From Myotis daubentonii (Eukaryota > Chordata > Mammalia > Chiroptera > Vespertilionidae), in assembly GCF_963259705.1 (NCBI RefSeq), contig NC_081846.1, forward strand, positions 92,826,641 to 92,890,640: DNA of 64,000 nucleotides, in the 5' to 3' direction. Below, in pieces: positions 49,195 through 61,558 of the stretch. Within the stretch, counting starts at the first letter, position 1. Each line of letters starts with the position of its first letter. The translations under genes were made by a program, and so were the position numbers. The notes beneath the pieces are model-generated. The model did not search any database. It saw only the letters and a list, made by a program, of their open reading frames with translations, and was not told the DNA's origin.

Positions 49195-50803
49195 CCTGAG
49201 ACTCTGAGCTCCAAAGACTTCAGTGTAGAAAATTGCCTAATACTCTTGCTGGAGATCAAAAATACTTAAACTTACTCTAAAATGTCAATTTTACTTTCTA
49301 TATAGATAATGCTTTGTTGTGTGAAAAGGAAAACAGTAGCTATGTCAAATATAATCAGTGTTTATCTCCTTTGTTCACCTAAAATGCATGTGCTGTATTC
49401 ATTTAAACAAGAAAGGAAGTGAATTCAGACATAACTCCTACTGAGCAGAAAATTAAGCTAACTCCAAGTTATGACCAGGGTACCCTTTAATTATTGTGTT
49501 GGGTCACATGTGAATATTCAGTAGACACTTGTTCAAAGTAAGAGCAGCCTTTTAAAAACATATCTGATAAAAAAAATACTAATAATATATTGTTCAGGTC
49601 TAAAATGTTGGAAAGCCAAAAAACAGAATTGGGAAAACAATGAAAACTTACACTGCTTTTAGAAATGGTTGCATTCTAGAAAAAGTATTCATCAATAGAT
49701 TTTTTATATAATAGAGTTTATTTGAAAGTCATTAGATGATTTATCATTGAACACAAAGATCCCACATATCTTGTTATAGCATACACACTCATCCTGTGGC
49801 TTACTCTACCAAGGCTCTTAAAGCCCACTGTCTTCACTTACCCAACCATAGAGTGGAGTAGACTTCTCAGCAAGTAAAAGCTCAAACTTACTGCTACCTG
49901 ATCACTTTTAAAAAACACATCTAGGGGAGATTGCCTGAGAGCCTCCCGTCTTTCTGTGCTTCTCCTCTGGGCACTCTCACAGTCATCCTCGGATTGACAC
50001 AAACAAGCAAAGCTCCTCCTCACCTGGACCTTATCTTTTCACTCCCACCCTGTGAAGCCCAAGAGAAGACATGGCCGCAGGCTGAAGCATAGGAAGAAAT
50101 CAGGCAGCCTGAAACACACTGGGGAGAAGACCTACAGTTTGGACCAACAGCAGTGCCGTTGCATTATTTACTCAGCACGTTCTGAATTCATAGAACAAAG
50201 GATTATCCATTTTAGAAGGGCCAGCTCTGTGTGTTTTGATCACTGATGTTTCTCCAGTGCTTATCACAGGTACTCACTAAATAGCTCATTCACTCTTCAA
50301 AACCACTCTGTGAGGTTACCATCTTCATCCTAGAGAAGAAAACAAAGCCCAGCTCACCTGGCTTTCACACCTAATAAATAAGAGGCAAACTGGGGACTAA
50401 GCCCTGGTCTGGGATGGCCTTTAGTCACAAGCAAGCAAGTGGGGCTTTTGCCTCGACCTGGCTCTGTATGGGCCTGAACTTTGTAGTGCCACCTTCCATA
50501 AGAGTTTCAAGTCCCCTATGGTACCTGGTGCTGGCTGAGACAGGCAGTGCCATTGGGGGTGCCCATAGCCTGAGAGCCTGTGGTCTTTATGTACACATAT
50601 GAGTCCTGGTCTCACCTCTTCTTTTTGGGGTGCTCCTGGCACTCTACTGTCAATGTGGGGTCTAACAGATGTCAAAAAGATCTTCGAACTTCATGTCCAT
50701 GGATTCATTCCAGGGCCCCATGGCTGACCTCCCATTCATTTGAATCACAAATCTCCAACATTGTAAAATCAAGCTTTCTCCTGTCAGATAGAAGCTGTGC
50801 AAG
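49195..50803. other. Non-coding interval
   Basis: Short ORFs exist on both strands near 50050-50680 but show no domain, conserved splice context or family resemblance. Confidence 0.45.
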
Positions 50804-50818
50804 ATGAGGGACAGACAG

Positions 50819-51028
50819 CCCTAGCCGGTTTGGCTCTGTGGATAGCCTGTGACCTGAAGGGTCCCAGGTTCGATACTAGTCAATGACACATTCCCGGGGT
50901 TGAGGGCTTGATCCCCAGTAGGGGGTGTGCTGGAGGCAGCCCATCAGTGATTCTCATCATTGATATTTCTATCTATCTCTCCCTCTTTTTTCCTCTCTGA
51001 AATTAATAAAAATATATATTTTTTAAAA
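50819..51028 (+). mobile_element. Ves SINE
   Basis: Head ccctagccggtttggctctg, B box-like ggttcgatact, tail aataaaaatatatat. Target duplication agatgagggacagac at 50804-50818 and 51029-51043. Confidence 0.93.
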
Positions 51029-51332
51029 AGATGAGGGACAGACATTCCTTGCACAAAAGTGACTGCTCTTAACACCCTCCCCATAGAGCCCCACCTAGGC
51101 TCCCTGCTACAGCTTTGTAGAAGGCACTCAGAAAGACTCGCACCTAGCAAGACAGCTGGAAAATGTCCTGTTCCATAATTATGTTTTCCCAGTGAGATTA
51201 CAAATAACTTGTGGACAGAAATGATGCCGTGTATTTTATATTGATTTTCTACATTGCTTTGCTTAATGCTGTCTTCTAAACAATATTCACTAAATAGTTG
51301 TTAAATGACTACAGGAATAAGTCAAAACTACA

Positions 51333-51374
51333 TTAAGTGTAGTTTTGTTTTATCATTAAGAAAACTACACTTAA
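51333..51374. repeat. Perfect 14-bp stem inverted repeat
   Basis: ttaagtgtagtttt (51333-51346) and its exact complement (51361-51374) flank a 14-bp loop. Possibly a remnant of a palindromic DNA transposon. Confidence 0.85.
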
Positions 51375-52180
51375 ATCATGTTAAAATTCTTTTAAAGAGA
51401 CTAACCCTGAATAAATCTTTCTTATACTGCACTGAACTACCTCTAGGACATTTTTATTTTGCAGAAATATGGGGATAAAGGTTATTTAAATTTCCACAAA
51501 GAGTAATTTTTCATTCACTCATTTATTTATTCATTCATTAAGAATGAGTTGAGCACTTTCCTTGGATTAGATGCTATGATGAGCCCACATGGGATAAAAA
51601 TAAAACACAGGCTTTATTCTCAAAATACTCAGTATAGTTGGAGGAGGAGAAATCAGAAAACTAAACCATCAGCAGAGGGAAATCAAAGTGATGGAAAGAG
51701 AAAAGAAACAAATTATTGTATTCATTATTAGATTTTATTCCATTTGGTTCAAACACCATTATCTAATTTGTTCTGTTTTTCACCCTCCATAGCGGCCACA
51801 TGTTCTGAAACCCACAAATGTGCAGAAAACATTGGCTAACTTTAAAAAAAAAATAATCATTTCACACATAGAATAAAATAATTTAATGGGACTTAAACAT
51901 AAGTTAATTGCACCTGGAAAATTAATGCATACCTATTTCTCATGTGTCTGAAATACTTTGTAAGATCGTCCCTTTCATAATAGAATATTCACAAAATTAA
52001 AATATACAGTTCATCAAAATAAATAGATAATTGGTTACAATATGCTTTGATTACAATTTCACTTTGAGACAAGCCTATCGGCATGACATGGCTTTGCCAG
52101 GTACACAGCAGTGAGTGACGAGAGGCGGGGGTCAGTGCCCATTGGTCTACTTGACATAAGTAAAAGTTCATTAGGCTTTT
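51375..52180. other. Non-coding interval
   Basis: No recognisable gene. Confidence 0.5.
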
Positions 52181-52909
52181 TCAAAAATTTTATTTGTTGG
52201 CTTGCTGCTTTCTGTTTTATATCCCACATATGAGTTCTTGTCCTTTTTCATGTGACTTATTTCATTTAGCATTATACCCTCAAGATCTATTATTGTTGTT
52301 GCAAATGGCAATATTCCATCCCTTTAATGACTGGGTAGTATTTCACTGTATATATGTACCATATGTCCACTATTGAATTATCCATCGAAGAACACATAGG
52401 TTACTTTCATGTCGTGGCTACTGAAAATAATGCTGGAATGAACAAAGGGGTACATACATCTTTACAAGTAAGTGTTTTTAAAATTTCAGGGTAGATACCC
52501 AGAAGAGGCTTTGCTGGGGAATATGGTAGCTCTAGTCTTAGTTTTTTGAGGGAATTTCATACTGTTTTTCACAGTGGCAATACCATGTTTATAGTCACAC
52601 AAATGTGAATGAGGGTTTGTTTTTCTCTACATCCTCTCCAACACTTTCTATGCCTTGCCTTGGTGATAAGAGCCAATCTCATAGGTGTGAGGTGGTATCT
52701 CATTGTGGTTTTGATTTGCATTTCCCCTACAGCTAGTGAGGTTGAGCATCTGTTCATATATATGGTGGCAATTTGTATGTCTGCTTGGGAAAAGTGTCTA
52801 CTGAGGTCTTTGCCCATTTATTAATTGGATTGTTTGTTTTTTGTTGTTGAGTTTTATAATTTCTTTATAAATTATAAATTGTGTATGAGTTACTTGTAGG
52901 TATTGTTTT
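52181..52909 (-). mobile_element. Old L1 ORF2 3' region
   Basis: Minus-strand decayed L1 (gtgaggtggtatctcattg near 52687 on plus). Confidence 0.75.
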
Positions 52910-54447
52910 CAAATATCTTCTTTTTTTAATCTTTCTTGTTGAAAGTATTACACAGTTCCTCCTTTTCCCCCCATTAACCTCTTCCAGCTCACTGCCATCC
53001 CCCATGCCCAGGCCCTCACCACCTCATTGTCAGTGTCCACAGGTTATGAATATATGCATACAAGTTCATTGGTTGATCTCTTCCCACCCACCCTCCCCAG
53101 CCTTCCTTCTGAGATTCAACAGTCTGTACATACTTCTATGTCTCTGGGTCTATTTTTGATCATCAGTTTATTTGGTTGAATAGATTCCACATAGGACTGA
53201 GATCATGTGCTACTTATCTTTCTCTGACTGGCTTATTTTGCTCAACATAATATTCTCTAGGCCTATCTATGCTATTGCAAATGGTAAGACTTCTTTCTTT
53301 TTGATTGCTGGGTAGTATTCCAGTGTGCAAATGTCCCATAACTTTTTTATCCACTCATCTGCTGATGGGCACTTAGGCTGTTCCTAAATCTTGGCTATTG
53401 TAAATTGTGCTGCTCTGAACCTAGGGGTGCATATATCCTTTCTGATAACTGTTTCAGGTTTCTCAGGATATATTCCTGGAAGTGGGATAAATGGGTCAAA
53501 TGGGAGTTCCATTTTTAATGTCATGAGGAAACTCCATAATGTTTTCCACAGTGGCTGCACCAGTCTGCATTCCTACCAGCAGTGAGTGCACTAGGGTTCC
53601 CTTTTCTCAGCATCCTCGCCAGCATTTGTCATTATTGATTTGTTGATGATAGCTATTCTGACAGGTGTAAGGTAATATCTCATTGTTGTTTTGACTTGCA
53701 TCTCTCAGATGATTAGTGACTTTGAGCATTTTTTTCATATTTCTCTTGGCTTTATGTATGTATACGTTAGGTCCTTTGCCCATTCTTTAATTGGACTCTT
53801 TGTCTTCCTTTTGTTAAGTTGAATGAATTCCCTATCAATTTTGGATATTAACCTCTTATCAGATGCATCATTGGCAACTATGTCCCCCCATGCAGTGGGC
53901 TCTCTTGTTACTTTGTTGATGGTTTCTTTTGCTGTGCAGCAGCTTTTTATTTTCATGCGGTCCGATTTGTTTATTTCTCCTTAGTTTGCATTGTCCTAAG
54001 AACAGGAACAAGAAAGGGATGCCCTCTTTCACCACTCTTGTTCAACATAATTCTGGAAGTCCTGGCCATAGCAATCAGGCAAGAAGAAATAAAAGGTGTC
54101 CAAATTGGAAAGAGGAAGTAAAACTCTCATTATTCTCAGATGACATGATACTGTACATAGTATTTTTATACACCAACCGTGAACTCTGAGAAAGAGAAAC
54201 TAAAAAAGCAATCCCATTTATCATTCCAACAAAAAAAAAATTAACATACTTAGGAATAAACTTAACCAAGGAGGTAAAAGACCAGCACTCTGAAAACTAC
54301 AGAACATTGAAAAAAGAGATGGAGGAAGATATTAACAAGTGAAGAATATATCACGTTCATAGGTTGGTAGAACCAACATCATTAAAATGTCCATATTACC
54401 CAAAGCTATCTATATATTCAGTGCAATTCCTATTAAAATACCAATGG

Positions 54448-57400
54448 GATTGAACGCGGGGACACCAGTTCGGGTCAGTCTGTGCCAGCCGAGCGCGCAC
54501 ATCAGCAACCATTTCTAAGGGACCTGCAGTTGGCATTGATCTTGGCACCACCTACTCTAGTGTGGGTGTATTCCACATGGAAAAGTGGAAATAATTGCCA
54601 ACGATCAGGGAAACCGAGCCACCCCGAGTTATGTTGCCTTTACTGATACTGAACGATTGATCGGTGATGCTGCAAAAAATCAAGTAGCAATGAATCCTAC
54701 CAACACGGTCTTTGATGCCAAGAGCTTGGTTGGACGTAGATTTGATGATGCTGTTGTGCAGTCTGACATGAAGCATTGGCCTTTCAGGTGGTGAATGATG
54801 CTGGCAGGCCCAAGGTCCAAGTAGAATACAAGGGAGAGACAAAGAGCTTTTATCCAGAAGAGGTGTCATCCGTGGTTTTGCCAAAGATGAAGGAAATCGC
54901 AGAAGCCTACCTTGGGAAGACTGTTACGAATGCTGTTGTCACAGTACCTGCTTACTTCAATGACTCTCAGCATCAGGCCACCAAAGATGCTGGAACTATT
55001 GCTGGTCTCAATGTACTTAGAATCATCAATGAGCCAACTGCCGCTGCTATTGCTTACTGTTTAGACAAAAAGGTTGGAGCTGAAAGAAATGTGCTGATCT
55101 TTGACTTGGGAGGTGGCACTTTCGATGTGTCAGTCCTCACAATTGAAGATGGAATCTTTGAGGTCAAATCTACAGCTGGGGACACCCACTTAGGTGGAGA
55201 AGACTTCGACAACCGAATGGTCAACCATTTCATTGCAGAGTTCAAACGCAAGCATAAGAAGGATATCTGAGAATAAGAGGGTTGTCCGCCGCCTTCATAC
55301 TGCTTGTGAACGTGCTAAGCGTACCCTCTCTTCCAGCACCCAGGCCAGTACTCAGATTGATTCACTCTATGAAGGAATCGACTTCTATAACTCTATCACC
55401 CATGCCCGACTTGAAGAATTGAATGCTGACCTTTTCCATGGCACCCTGGACCCTGTAGAGAAAGCCCTTCGGGATGTCAAGCTTGACAAGTCCCAGATCC
55501 ATGATATTGTCCTGGTGGGTGGCTCTACTCGTATCCCCAAGATTCAGAAACTCCTACAGGACTTCTTCAATGGAAAAGAGTTGAATAAGAGCATCAACCC
55601 TGATGAGGCTGTCGCTTATGGTGCAGCTGTTCAGGCAGCCTTCTCTCTGGAGACAAATCTGAAAATGTCCAAGATCTGCTGCTGCTGGATGTCACTCCTC
55701 TCTCCCTCGGCATTGAGATGGCTGGCGGCGTCATGACGGTGCTGATCAAGCGCAACACCACCCTCCCCACCAAGCAGACGCAGGCCTTCACCACCTACTC
55801 CGACAACCAGCCAGGCGTGCTCATCCAGGTTTATGAAGGTGAGCGTGCCATGACCAAGGATAACAACCTGCTTGGCAAGTTTGAACTCACAGGCATAGCT
55901 CCTGCACCTCGTGGTGTTCCTCAGATTGAAGTCACCTTTGATATTGATGCCAATGGCATCCTCAATGTCTCTACTGTGGATAAGCGTACAGGAAAAGAGA
56001 ACAAGATTATCATTACTAACGACAAGGGTCGTCTGAGCAAGGAAGACATTGAGCGCATGGTCCAAGAAGCTGAGAAGTACAAAGCTGAAGATGAGAAGCA
56101 GCGGGACAAGGTGTCTTCCAAGAATTCACTTGAGTCCTATGCATTCAACATGAAAGCAACTGCTGAAGATGAAAAACTCCAAGGCAAGATCACTGATGAG
56201 GACAAACAGAAGATTCTTGACAAGTGCAATGAAATGATCAACTGGCTTGATAAGAACCAGACTGCAGAAAAGGAAGATTTGAACATCAGCAGAAAGAGTT
56301 GGAAAAAGTCTGCAACCCCATCATTACCAAGATGTACCAGAGTGCAGGAGGCATGCTGGGAGGAATGCCTGGGGGCTTCCCTGGTGGCGGAGTTCCACCA
56401 TCTGGCGGTGCCTCCTCTGGGCCCACCATTAAAGAGGTTGATTAAGCCAGCTTTTATTTTTTTTATTTTTTTTTATTGCTTAAAGTATTACAAAGGGTAT
56501 TACATGTGTGTCCATTTTTCCCCCCCGCCCTAGACAGTCCCCTAGCCTCCCCTATCCCCCGGTGTCTTATGTCCATTGGTTATGCTTATATGCATGCATA
56601 CAAGTCCTTTGGTTGATCTCTTACCCCTCTACCTCCTGCTCCCCCACCCTCCCCGGCCTTCCCGCTGCAGTTTGACAATCTGTTTGAGGCAGCTCTGCCT
56701 CTGTATCTATTATTGTTCAAAAGTTTATAATGGTCTCTATTATCCATGAATGAGTGAGATCATGTGGTATTTTTCCTTCATTGACTGGCTTATTTCACTT
56801 AGCATAATGCTCTCCAGTTCCATCCATGCCGTTGCAAATGGTAAGAGTTCCTTCCTTTTTAGAGCAGCATAGTATTCCATCGTGTAGATGTACCACAGTT
56901 TTCTAATCCATTCATCTACTGATGGGCACTTAGGCTGTTTCCAGATCTTAGCTATGGTGAATTGTGCTGCTATGAACATAGGGGTGCATATATCCTTTCT
57001 GATTGGTGTTTCTGGTTTCTTGGGATATATTCCTAGAAGTGGGATCACAGGGTCAAATGGGAGTTCCATTTTCAGTTTTTTTGAGGAAACTCCATACTGT
57101 CTTCCATAGTGGCTGCACCAGTCTGCATTCCCACCAGCAGTGCACAAGTGTTCCTTTTTCTCCACATCCTCTCCAGCACTTGTCGTTAGTTGATTTGTTG
57201 ATGATAGCCAGTCTGACAGGTGTGAGATAGTACCTCATTGTTGTTTTGATTTGCATCTCTCGGATGATTAGTGACTTTGAGCATGTTTTCATATGTCTCT
57301 TGGGATTAAGCCAGCTTTGAGCATAGATCTAGCATTGTTCCACACAAAATACTGAAGGACCCAAATTTGTAGCAAATTCCATGGCAGTTTTAAAAGTTGA

Positions 57401-57537
57401 GCTGAATAGTAAATAACTGGGCATTCTTGATACGTGAATATGGAATGTGCACAGGGAAAGGAAATACAATGCACTTTATAACTATATTGTAAAGTCAAAT
57501 GCAGCATCTTAAATAAAACTATTTAAAATTAAAAAAT
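54448..57537 (+). pseudogene. HSPA8: HSPA8 (HSC70) processed pseudogene
   Basis: Intronless copy of the constitutive cytosolic Hsp70 mRNA: short 5' UTR, then [19 protein letters not shown] from about 54510, the ATPase signatures [12 protein letters not shown] and [11 protein letters not shown], then the substrate-binding domain, with stop TAA at 56443-56445 after an EVD tail, 3' UTR to 57530 and a short A-tail. Defects: start ATG is ATT at 54507; frameshift near 54575; one-base loss at about 54787 (WPFxVVNDAG); deletion/stop near 55268; frameshift near 55655; disrupted GGMPGG region near 56280-56400. The 13-bp duplication aaaataccaatgg flanks it (54435-54447, 57538-57550). It sits inside an L1 and is itself split by an L1 at 56455. 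Not expected to make chaperone. Confidence 0.95.
56455..57303 (-). mobile_element. 5'-truncated L1 inside the HSPA8 pseudogene
   Basis: T-rich 3' end at left, ORF2 C-terminus at right. The 141-codon ORF 57165-56740 includes [15 protein letters not shown] and YIYTMEYYAALKRKE, typical of L1 ORF2p C-terminus. The 15-bp duplication gattaagccagcttt lies at 56440-56454 and 57304-57318; the left copy overlaps the HSPA8 stop codon. Confidence 0.95.
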
Positions 57538-58069
57538 AAAATACCAATGGCATATTTCACAGATTTAGAACAAGCGCTCCAAAAATTTATATGGAAACAA
57601 AAAAGACCCAAAATAGCTGCAGCAATCTTAAGAAAGGAGAACAAAGTTGGAGGAATTGTGACACCAGATATCAAGTAATACTACAAAGCCAGCATAATCA
57701 AAACAGCCTGGTACTGGCACAAGAACAGACATGTAGATCAATGGAACAGAACAGACACCCCAGAAATTAAACCAAGCCACTGTGCTCAATTGATATTTGG
57801 CAAAGGAGGCAAAAGTATACATTAGAGCAGAGATGGTCTCTTTAATATATGGCATTGGGAAAATTAAACAGGTTCAGGCAAAAAAAAATGAAACTAGATC
57901 CAACAAATTACACCATACATAAAAATAAGCTCAAAATGGATAAAAGATTTAAATGTAAGACATGAAATTATAAAAGTCCAAGAAGAAACCAAAGGCACCA
58001 AAATCTCAGACATTTCTCATAGCAATATGTTTACCCATACTGCTCCTAGGACAATGCAAATATCTTATT

Positions 58070-58329
58070 TATTTGTTTGTGTGGGGTGTTTTGTTTTGTT
58101 TTCTTTTTTTTATGGGTTTTGTATTAACTGAATTTACTGGGGTGACATTGGTTTGCAAAACCATACAGGTTTCAATTGTACAACTCAACAAAACATTATC
58201 TACACACTGCATCGTGTGCCCATCGCCCCAAGCAAAGTCTCTTTCCATCCCTCCTCATTTCCCCACACTTGGCCTACACGCTTTTCCCTCTGCCTATCAT
58301 CACATTGTTATCTATGTCTATGGGCTATT
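58070..58329 (-). mobile_element. Older L1 3' UTR
   Basis: Minus-strand L1 3' UTR (ggggtgacattggtttgcaa). It is continuous with 62568-62750 once the HAL1 stack is removed. Confidence 0.8.
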
Positions 58330-58619
58330 CATATATATTCTTTTTTTAAAAGATTAAATCTTTATTGTTCAGATTATTACAGTTGTTTCTCTTTTTTCCT
58401 CCCATAGCTCCCCTCCACCTGGTTCCCCTCCCACCCCCCCACTCTCAACCCCACTGTCCTCATTCATAGGTGTACGATTTTTGTCCAGTTTCTTCCTGCA
58501 TCATCCACACCCCTTCCCCACCCCCAAGAATAGTCAGTCCACTCCCTTTCTATGCCCCTGATTCTACTATATTCACCAGTTTATTCTGTTTATCAGATTA
58601 TTTATTCACTTGATTTTTA

Positions 58620-60602
58620 TTTATTTTTTTAATTTTATTTTTTTTAATTAAATCTTTATTGTTCAGATTATTACATTTGTTCCTCTTTTTTCCCCCCCCC
58701 ATAACTCCCCTCCTCCCAGTTCCCACCCCACCCTCTGCCCTCACTCCCCACCCACTGTCCTCATCCATAGGTGCACGATTTTTGTCCAGTCTCTTCCCAC
58801 ATCTCCCACACCCCTTTCCCCCCCAAGAATAGTCAGTCCATTCCCTTTCTATGTCCCTGATTCTATTATAATCAACAGTTCATAGAAAAAAAAATAAAAA
58901 AAAACAAAAAAAAGACAAAAAAAATAAAACAGTTCATTCTGTTCATCAGATTATTTATTCACTTGATTCTTAGATTCACTTGTTGATAGATGCATATTTG
59001 TTGTTCATAATTTGTATCTTTACCTTTTTCTTCCTCTTCCCCTTCTTAAAGGATACCTTTCAGCATTTCATATAATCCTGGTTTGGTGGTGATGAACTCC
59101 TTTAGCTTTTCCTTATCTATGAAGCTCTTTATCTGACCTTCAATTCTGAATGATAGCTTTGCTGGATAAAGTAATCTTGGTTGTAGGTTCTTGGTATTCA
59201 TCACTTTGAATATTTCTTGCCACTCCCTTCTGGCCTGCAAAGTTTCTGTTGAGAAATCAGCTGACAGTCATATGGGTATTCCCTTGTAGGTAACTGAGTT
59301 CCTTTCTCTTGCTGTTTTTAAGATTCTCTCTTTATCTTTTGCTCTTGGCATTTTAATGATGATGTGTCTTGGTGTGGTCCTCTTTGGATTCCTTTTGTTT
59401 GGGGTTCTCCGCGCTTCTTGGACCTGTAAGTCCATTTCTTTCACCAGGTGGGGGAAGTTTTCTGTCATTATTTCTTCAAATAGGTTTTCAATATCTTGCT
59501 CTCTCTCATCTTCTGGCACCCCTATAATTCTGATGTTGGTACGCTTGAAGCTGTCCCAGAGGCTCCTTACACTATCCTCGCATTTTTGGATTCTTTTTTC
59601 ATTTTGCTTTTCCGGTTGGATGTTTTTTGCTTCTTCGCATTTCAAATCATTGACTTGATTCTTGCGCTCCTCTGGTCTGCTGTCGGGCGTCTGTATAATA
59701 TTCGTTATTTCTGTCCGTGTATGCTTAATTTCTAGTTGGTTCCCCAATATAAGATCGAGGGTCTTATTAGTTTTCGTGTAGATCTCATTAAGTTTATCGG
59801 CAGCTTCTAAACAGTTCTTGAGAGACCTTAAAAGTGTGGTTCTGAACTCTATTTCTTCCATTGACAATTTTGTCCTGTTTCTTTGTCTCCGCATTTTGTT
59901 ATGCTTCCTTGGTGCACCCCCTAGTGGTCTTTGTTCGCAGTCTTATAGATAAATCTTGATTGTTGTAGCTAATTCCAGGGAGGGTTTGACCTCCAGGCCA
60001 AGTGGCTATGAGAATCAGCTGTGTCAGCAGTGAGAGAACTTCTGTCCTCTAGGGAGGTGCTAATCTAGCCTTTGCCTGAGGCTATCTGGCAAATGCCTCT
60101 GTGCAGGGCTTGGGCGGGGCGGGTCGCACAGGATCAACAGGGTGGGCCTGAGAGAGCAGTTATGGCGGCTCTCAGTCCTGTCCCCAGGGGCTCTGCCTCT
60201 CTGAGTCCCAGCACCCGCTGCAAAGCTGGGAGAGAAAGCTGCACTCGCTCTGACCGAAGCCAGACAGTCCCGCTTCTCCCGTTTGAGTCTGGGTCCCTAA
60301 AGACTCGCCCGGATCTGGAGCTCAGAGTCTGCGACTCCCTCCCGATTGAAAACAACAACCGCGCCCTCCGCCGCCAGCCCGCTCCGCGCACTCCGCACCT
60401 CAGAATTTGACTTCACCACTGCGCCTCCTCTGAGTGTCCGTATGCGTTTCTCTTTCCTCCTAGTTGTAGGACTTCCACTCAGCCAGCGTTCCTGTGGTTC
60501 TGGGTGATGTCCCTTCCGTGTTTTAGTTTCACTTTTGAAGTAGTTGTTCAAAGCAGCAAACTCCAGCGTTAACCTATGCCGCCATCTTGGTTCTCCCAGA
60601 TC
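58620..60602 (-). mobile_element. HAL1-b, full length, nested in HAL1-a
   Basis: About 1.98 kb. Poly-A at left; 5' end at right with CpG-containing GC-rich 5' UTR (60050-60420) and a gccgccatcttgg block near 60580. The 17-bp duplication tattcacttgattttta lies at 58603-58619 and 60603-60619. It is the least damaged HAL1 in the window. Confidence 0.93.
59046..59894 (-). pseudogene. HAL1-b ORF1, one nonsense codon
   Basis: 849 bp, 282 codons plus stop, in one continuous frame. The only break is TGA at 59270-59268 where the other copies have CGA (Arg), a CpG-type change. Order: N-terminal basic start MRRQRNRTKLSMEEIEF; coiled-coil-like region to about residue 130; RNA-recognition part (RHIIIKMPRAKDKERILKTA); C-terminal domain (LQARREWQEIF, KLSFRIEGQIKSFIDKEKLK) ending EMLKGIL. 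ORF1p of L1 is an RNA-binding trimeric chaperone; an ORF2 partner would be needed in trans. Confidence 0.9.
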
Positions 60603-60692
60603 TATTCACTTGATTTTTAGATTCACTTGTTGATAGATGTGTATTTGTTGTTCATAATTTGTATCTGTACCATTTTCTTCTCCTTCCTCTTC

Positions 60693-61558
60693 TTAAAGGA
60701 TACCTTTCAGCATTTCATATAATACTGGTTTAGTGGTGATGAACCCCTTTAGCTTTTCCTTATCTGTGAAGCTCTTTATCTGACCTTCAATTCTGAATGA
60801 TAGCTTTTCTGGATAAAGTAATCTTGGTTGTAGGTTCTTGGTACTCATCTCTTTGAATATTTCTTGCCACTCCCTTCTGGCCTGCAAAGTTTCTGTTGAG
60901 AAATCAGCTGACAGTCGTATGGGTATTCCCTTGTAGGTAATTGACTGTCTTTCTCTTGCTGCTTTTAAGATTCTCTCCTTGTCTTTTGACCTTGGCATTT
61001 TAATTATGATATGGCTTGGTGTGGTCCTCTTTGTATTCCTTTGTTTGGGGTTCTCTGTGCTTCCTGGACTTGTAAGTTTATTTCTTTCACCAGGTAAGGG
61101 AAGTTTTCTGTCATTATTTCTTCAAATAGGTTTTCAATATCTTGCTTTCTCTCTTCTTCTGGCACCCCTATAATTCGGATGTTGGTACACTTGAAGCTAT
61201 CCCATAGGCTCCTTACACTATCTTCATACTTTTGGATTCTTTTTTCATTTTGCTTTTCCGATTGGGTGTTTTTTGGTTCTTCGTATTTCAAATCTTTGAC
61301 TTGATTATTGTGATCCTCTGGTCTGCTGTTGGGAATCGGTATACAATTCTTTATTTCAGTCAGTGTATGCTTAATTTCTAGTTGGTACTTTATCACAACC
61401 TCGAGGGTCTCACTAGATTTCTTGAGGGTCTCATTAAGTTTATTGGCAGTTTCTAGAAAATTCTTGTAAAACCTTAAAAGTGTGGTTTTGAACTCTATAT
61501 CCAGTAGTTTTCTTTCCTGCATTTCTGTCATTTGTGACCTGTTTCTTTGTCTCGGCAT
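60693..61558 (-). pseudogene. HAL1-a ORF1, one frameshift
   Basis: Same ORF1 family (MPRQRNRSQMTEMQERKLLD start, EMLKGIL end). The frame breaks once, at about 61035-61040, where one T of a ttccttttg-type run is missing relative to HAL1-b. Both sides are otherwise open. Confidence 0.88.

Larger units (their letters stand above)
52920..58056. mobile_element. Twin-primed (5'-inverted) L1, later split by HSPA8 pseudogene
   Basis: The 3' half is on the minus strand (52920-about 53998). The 5' half is on the plus strand (about 53999-54434, resuming 57551-58056) and carries the reverse-transcriptase motif FSDDMILYI near 54135-54160. The plus segment ends cctaggacaatgcaaa and the minus segment begins with ttaggacaatgcaaac, so the two halves meet at one point of ORF2. 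The flanking duplication is caaatatctt at 52910-52919 and 58057-58066. This is the pattern expected for twin priming. Confidence 0.85.

Noticed and set aside
50052..50246. ORF with HTGEKTYS, resembling a zinc-finger linker.
   Set aside because: No C2H2 cysteine/histidine pattern around it; likely chance.
54776..56533. Apparently long Hsp70 ORFs suggesting a functional HSPA8 gene.
   Set aside because: The start codon is lost, there are several frameshifts, and an L1 splits it; intronless with target duplications, so a processed pseudogene.
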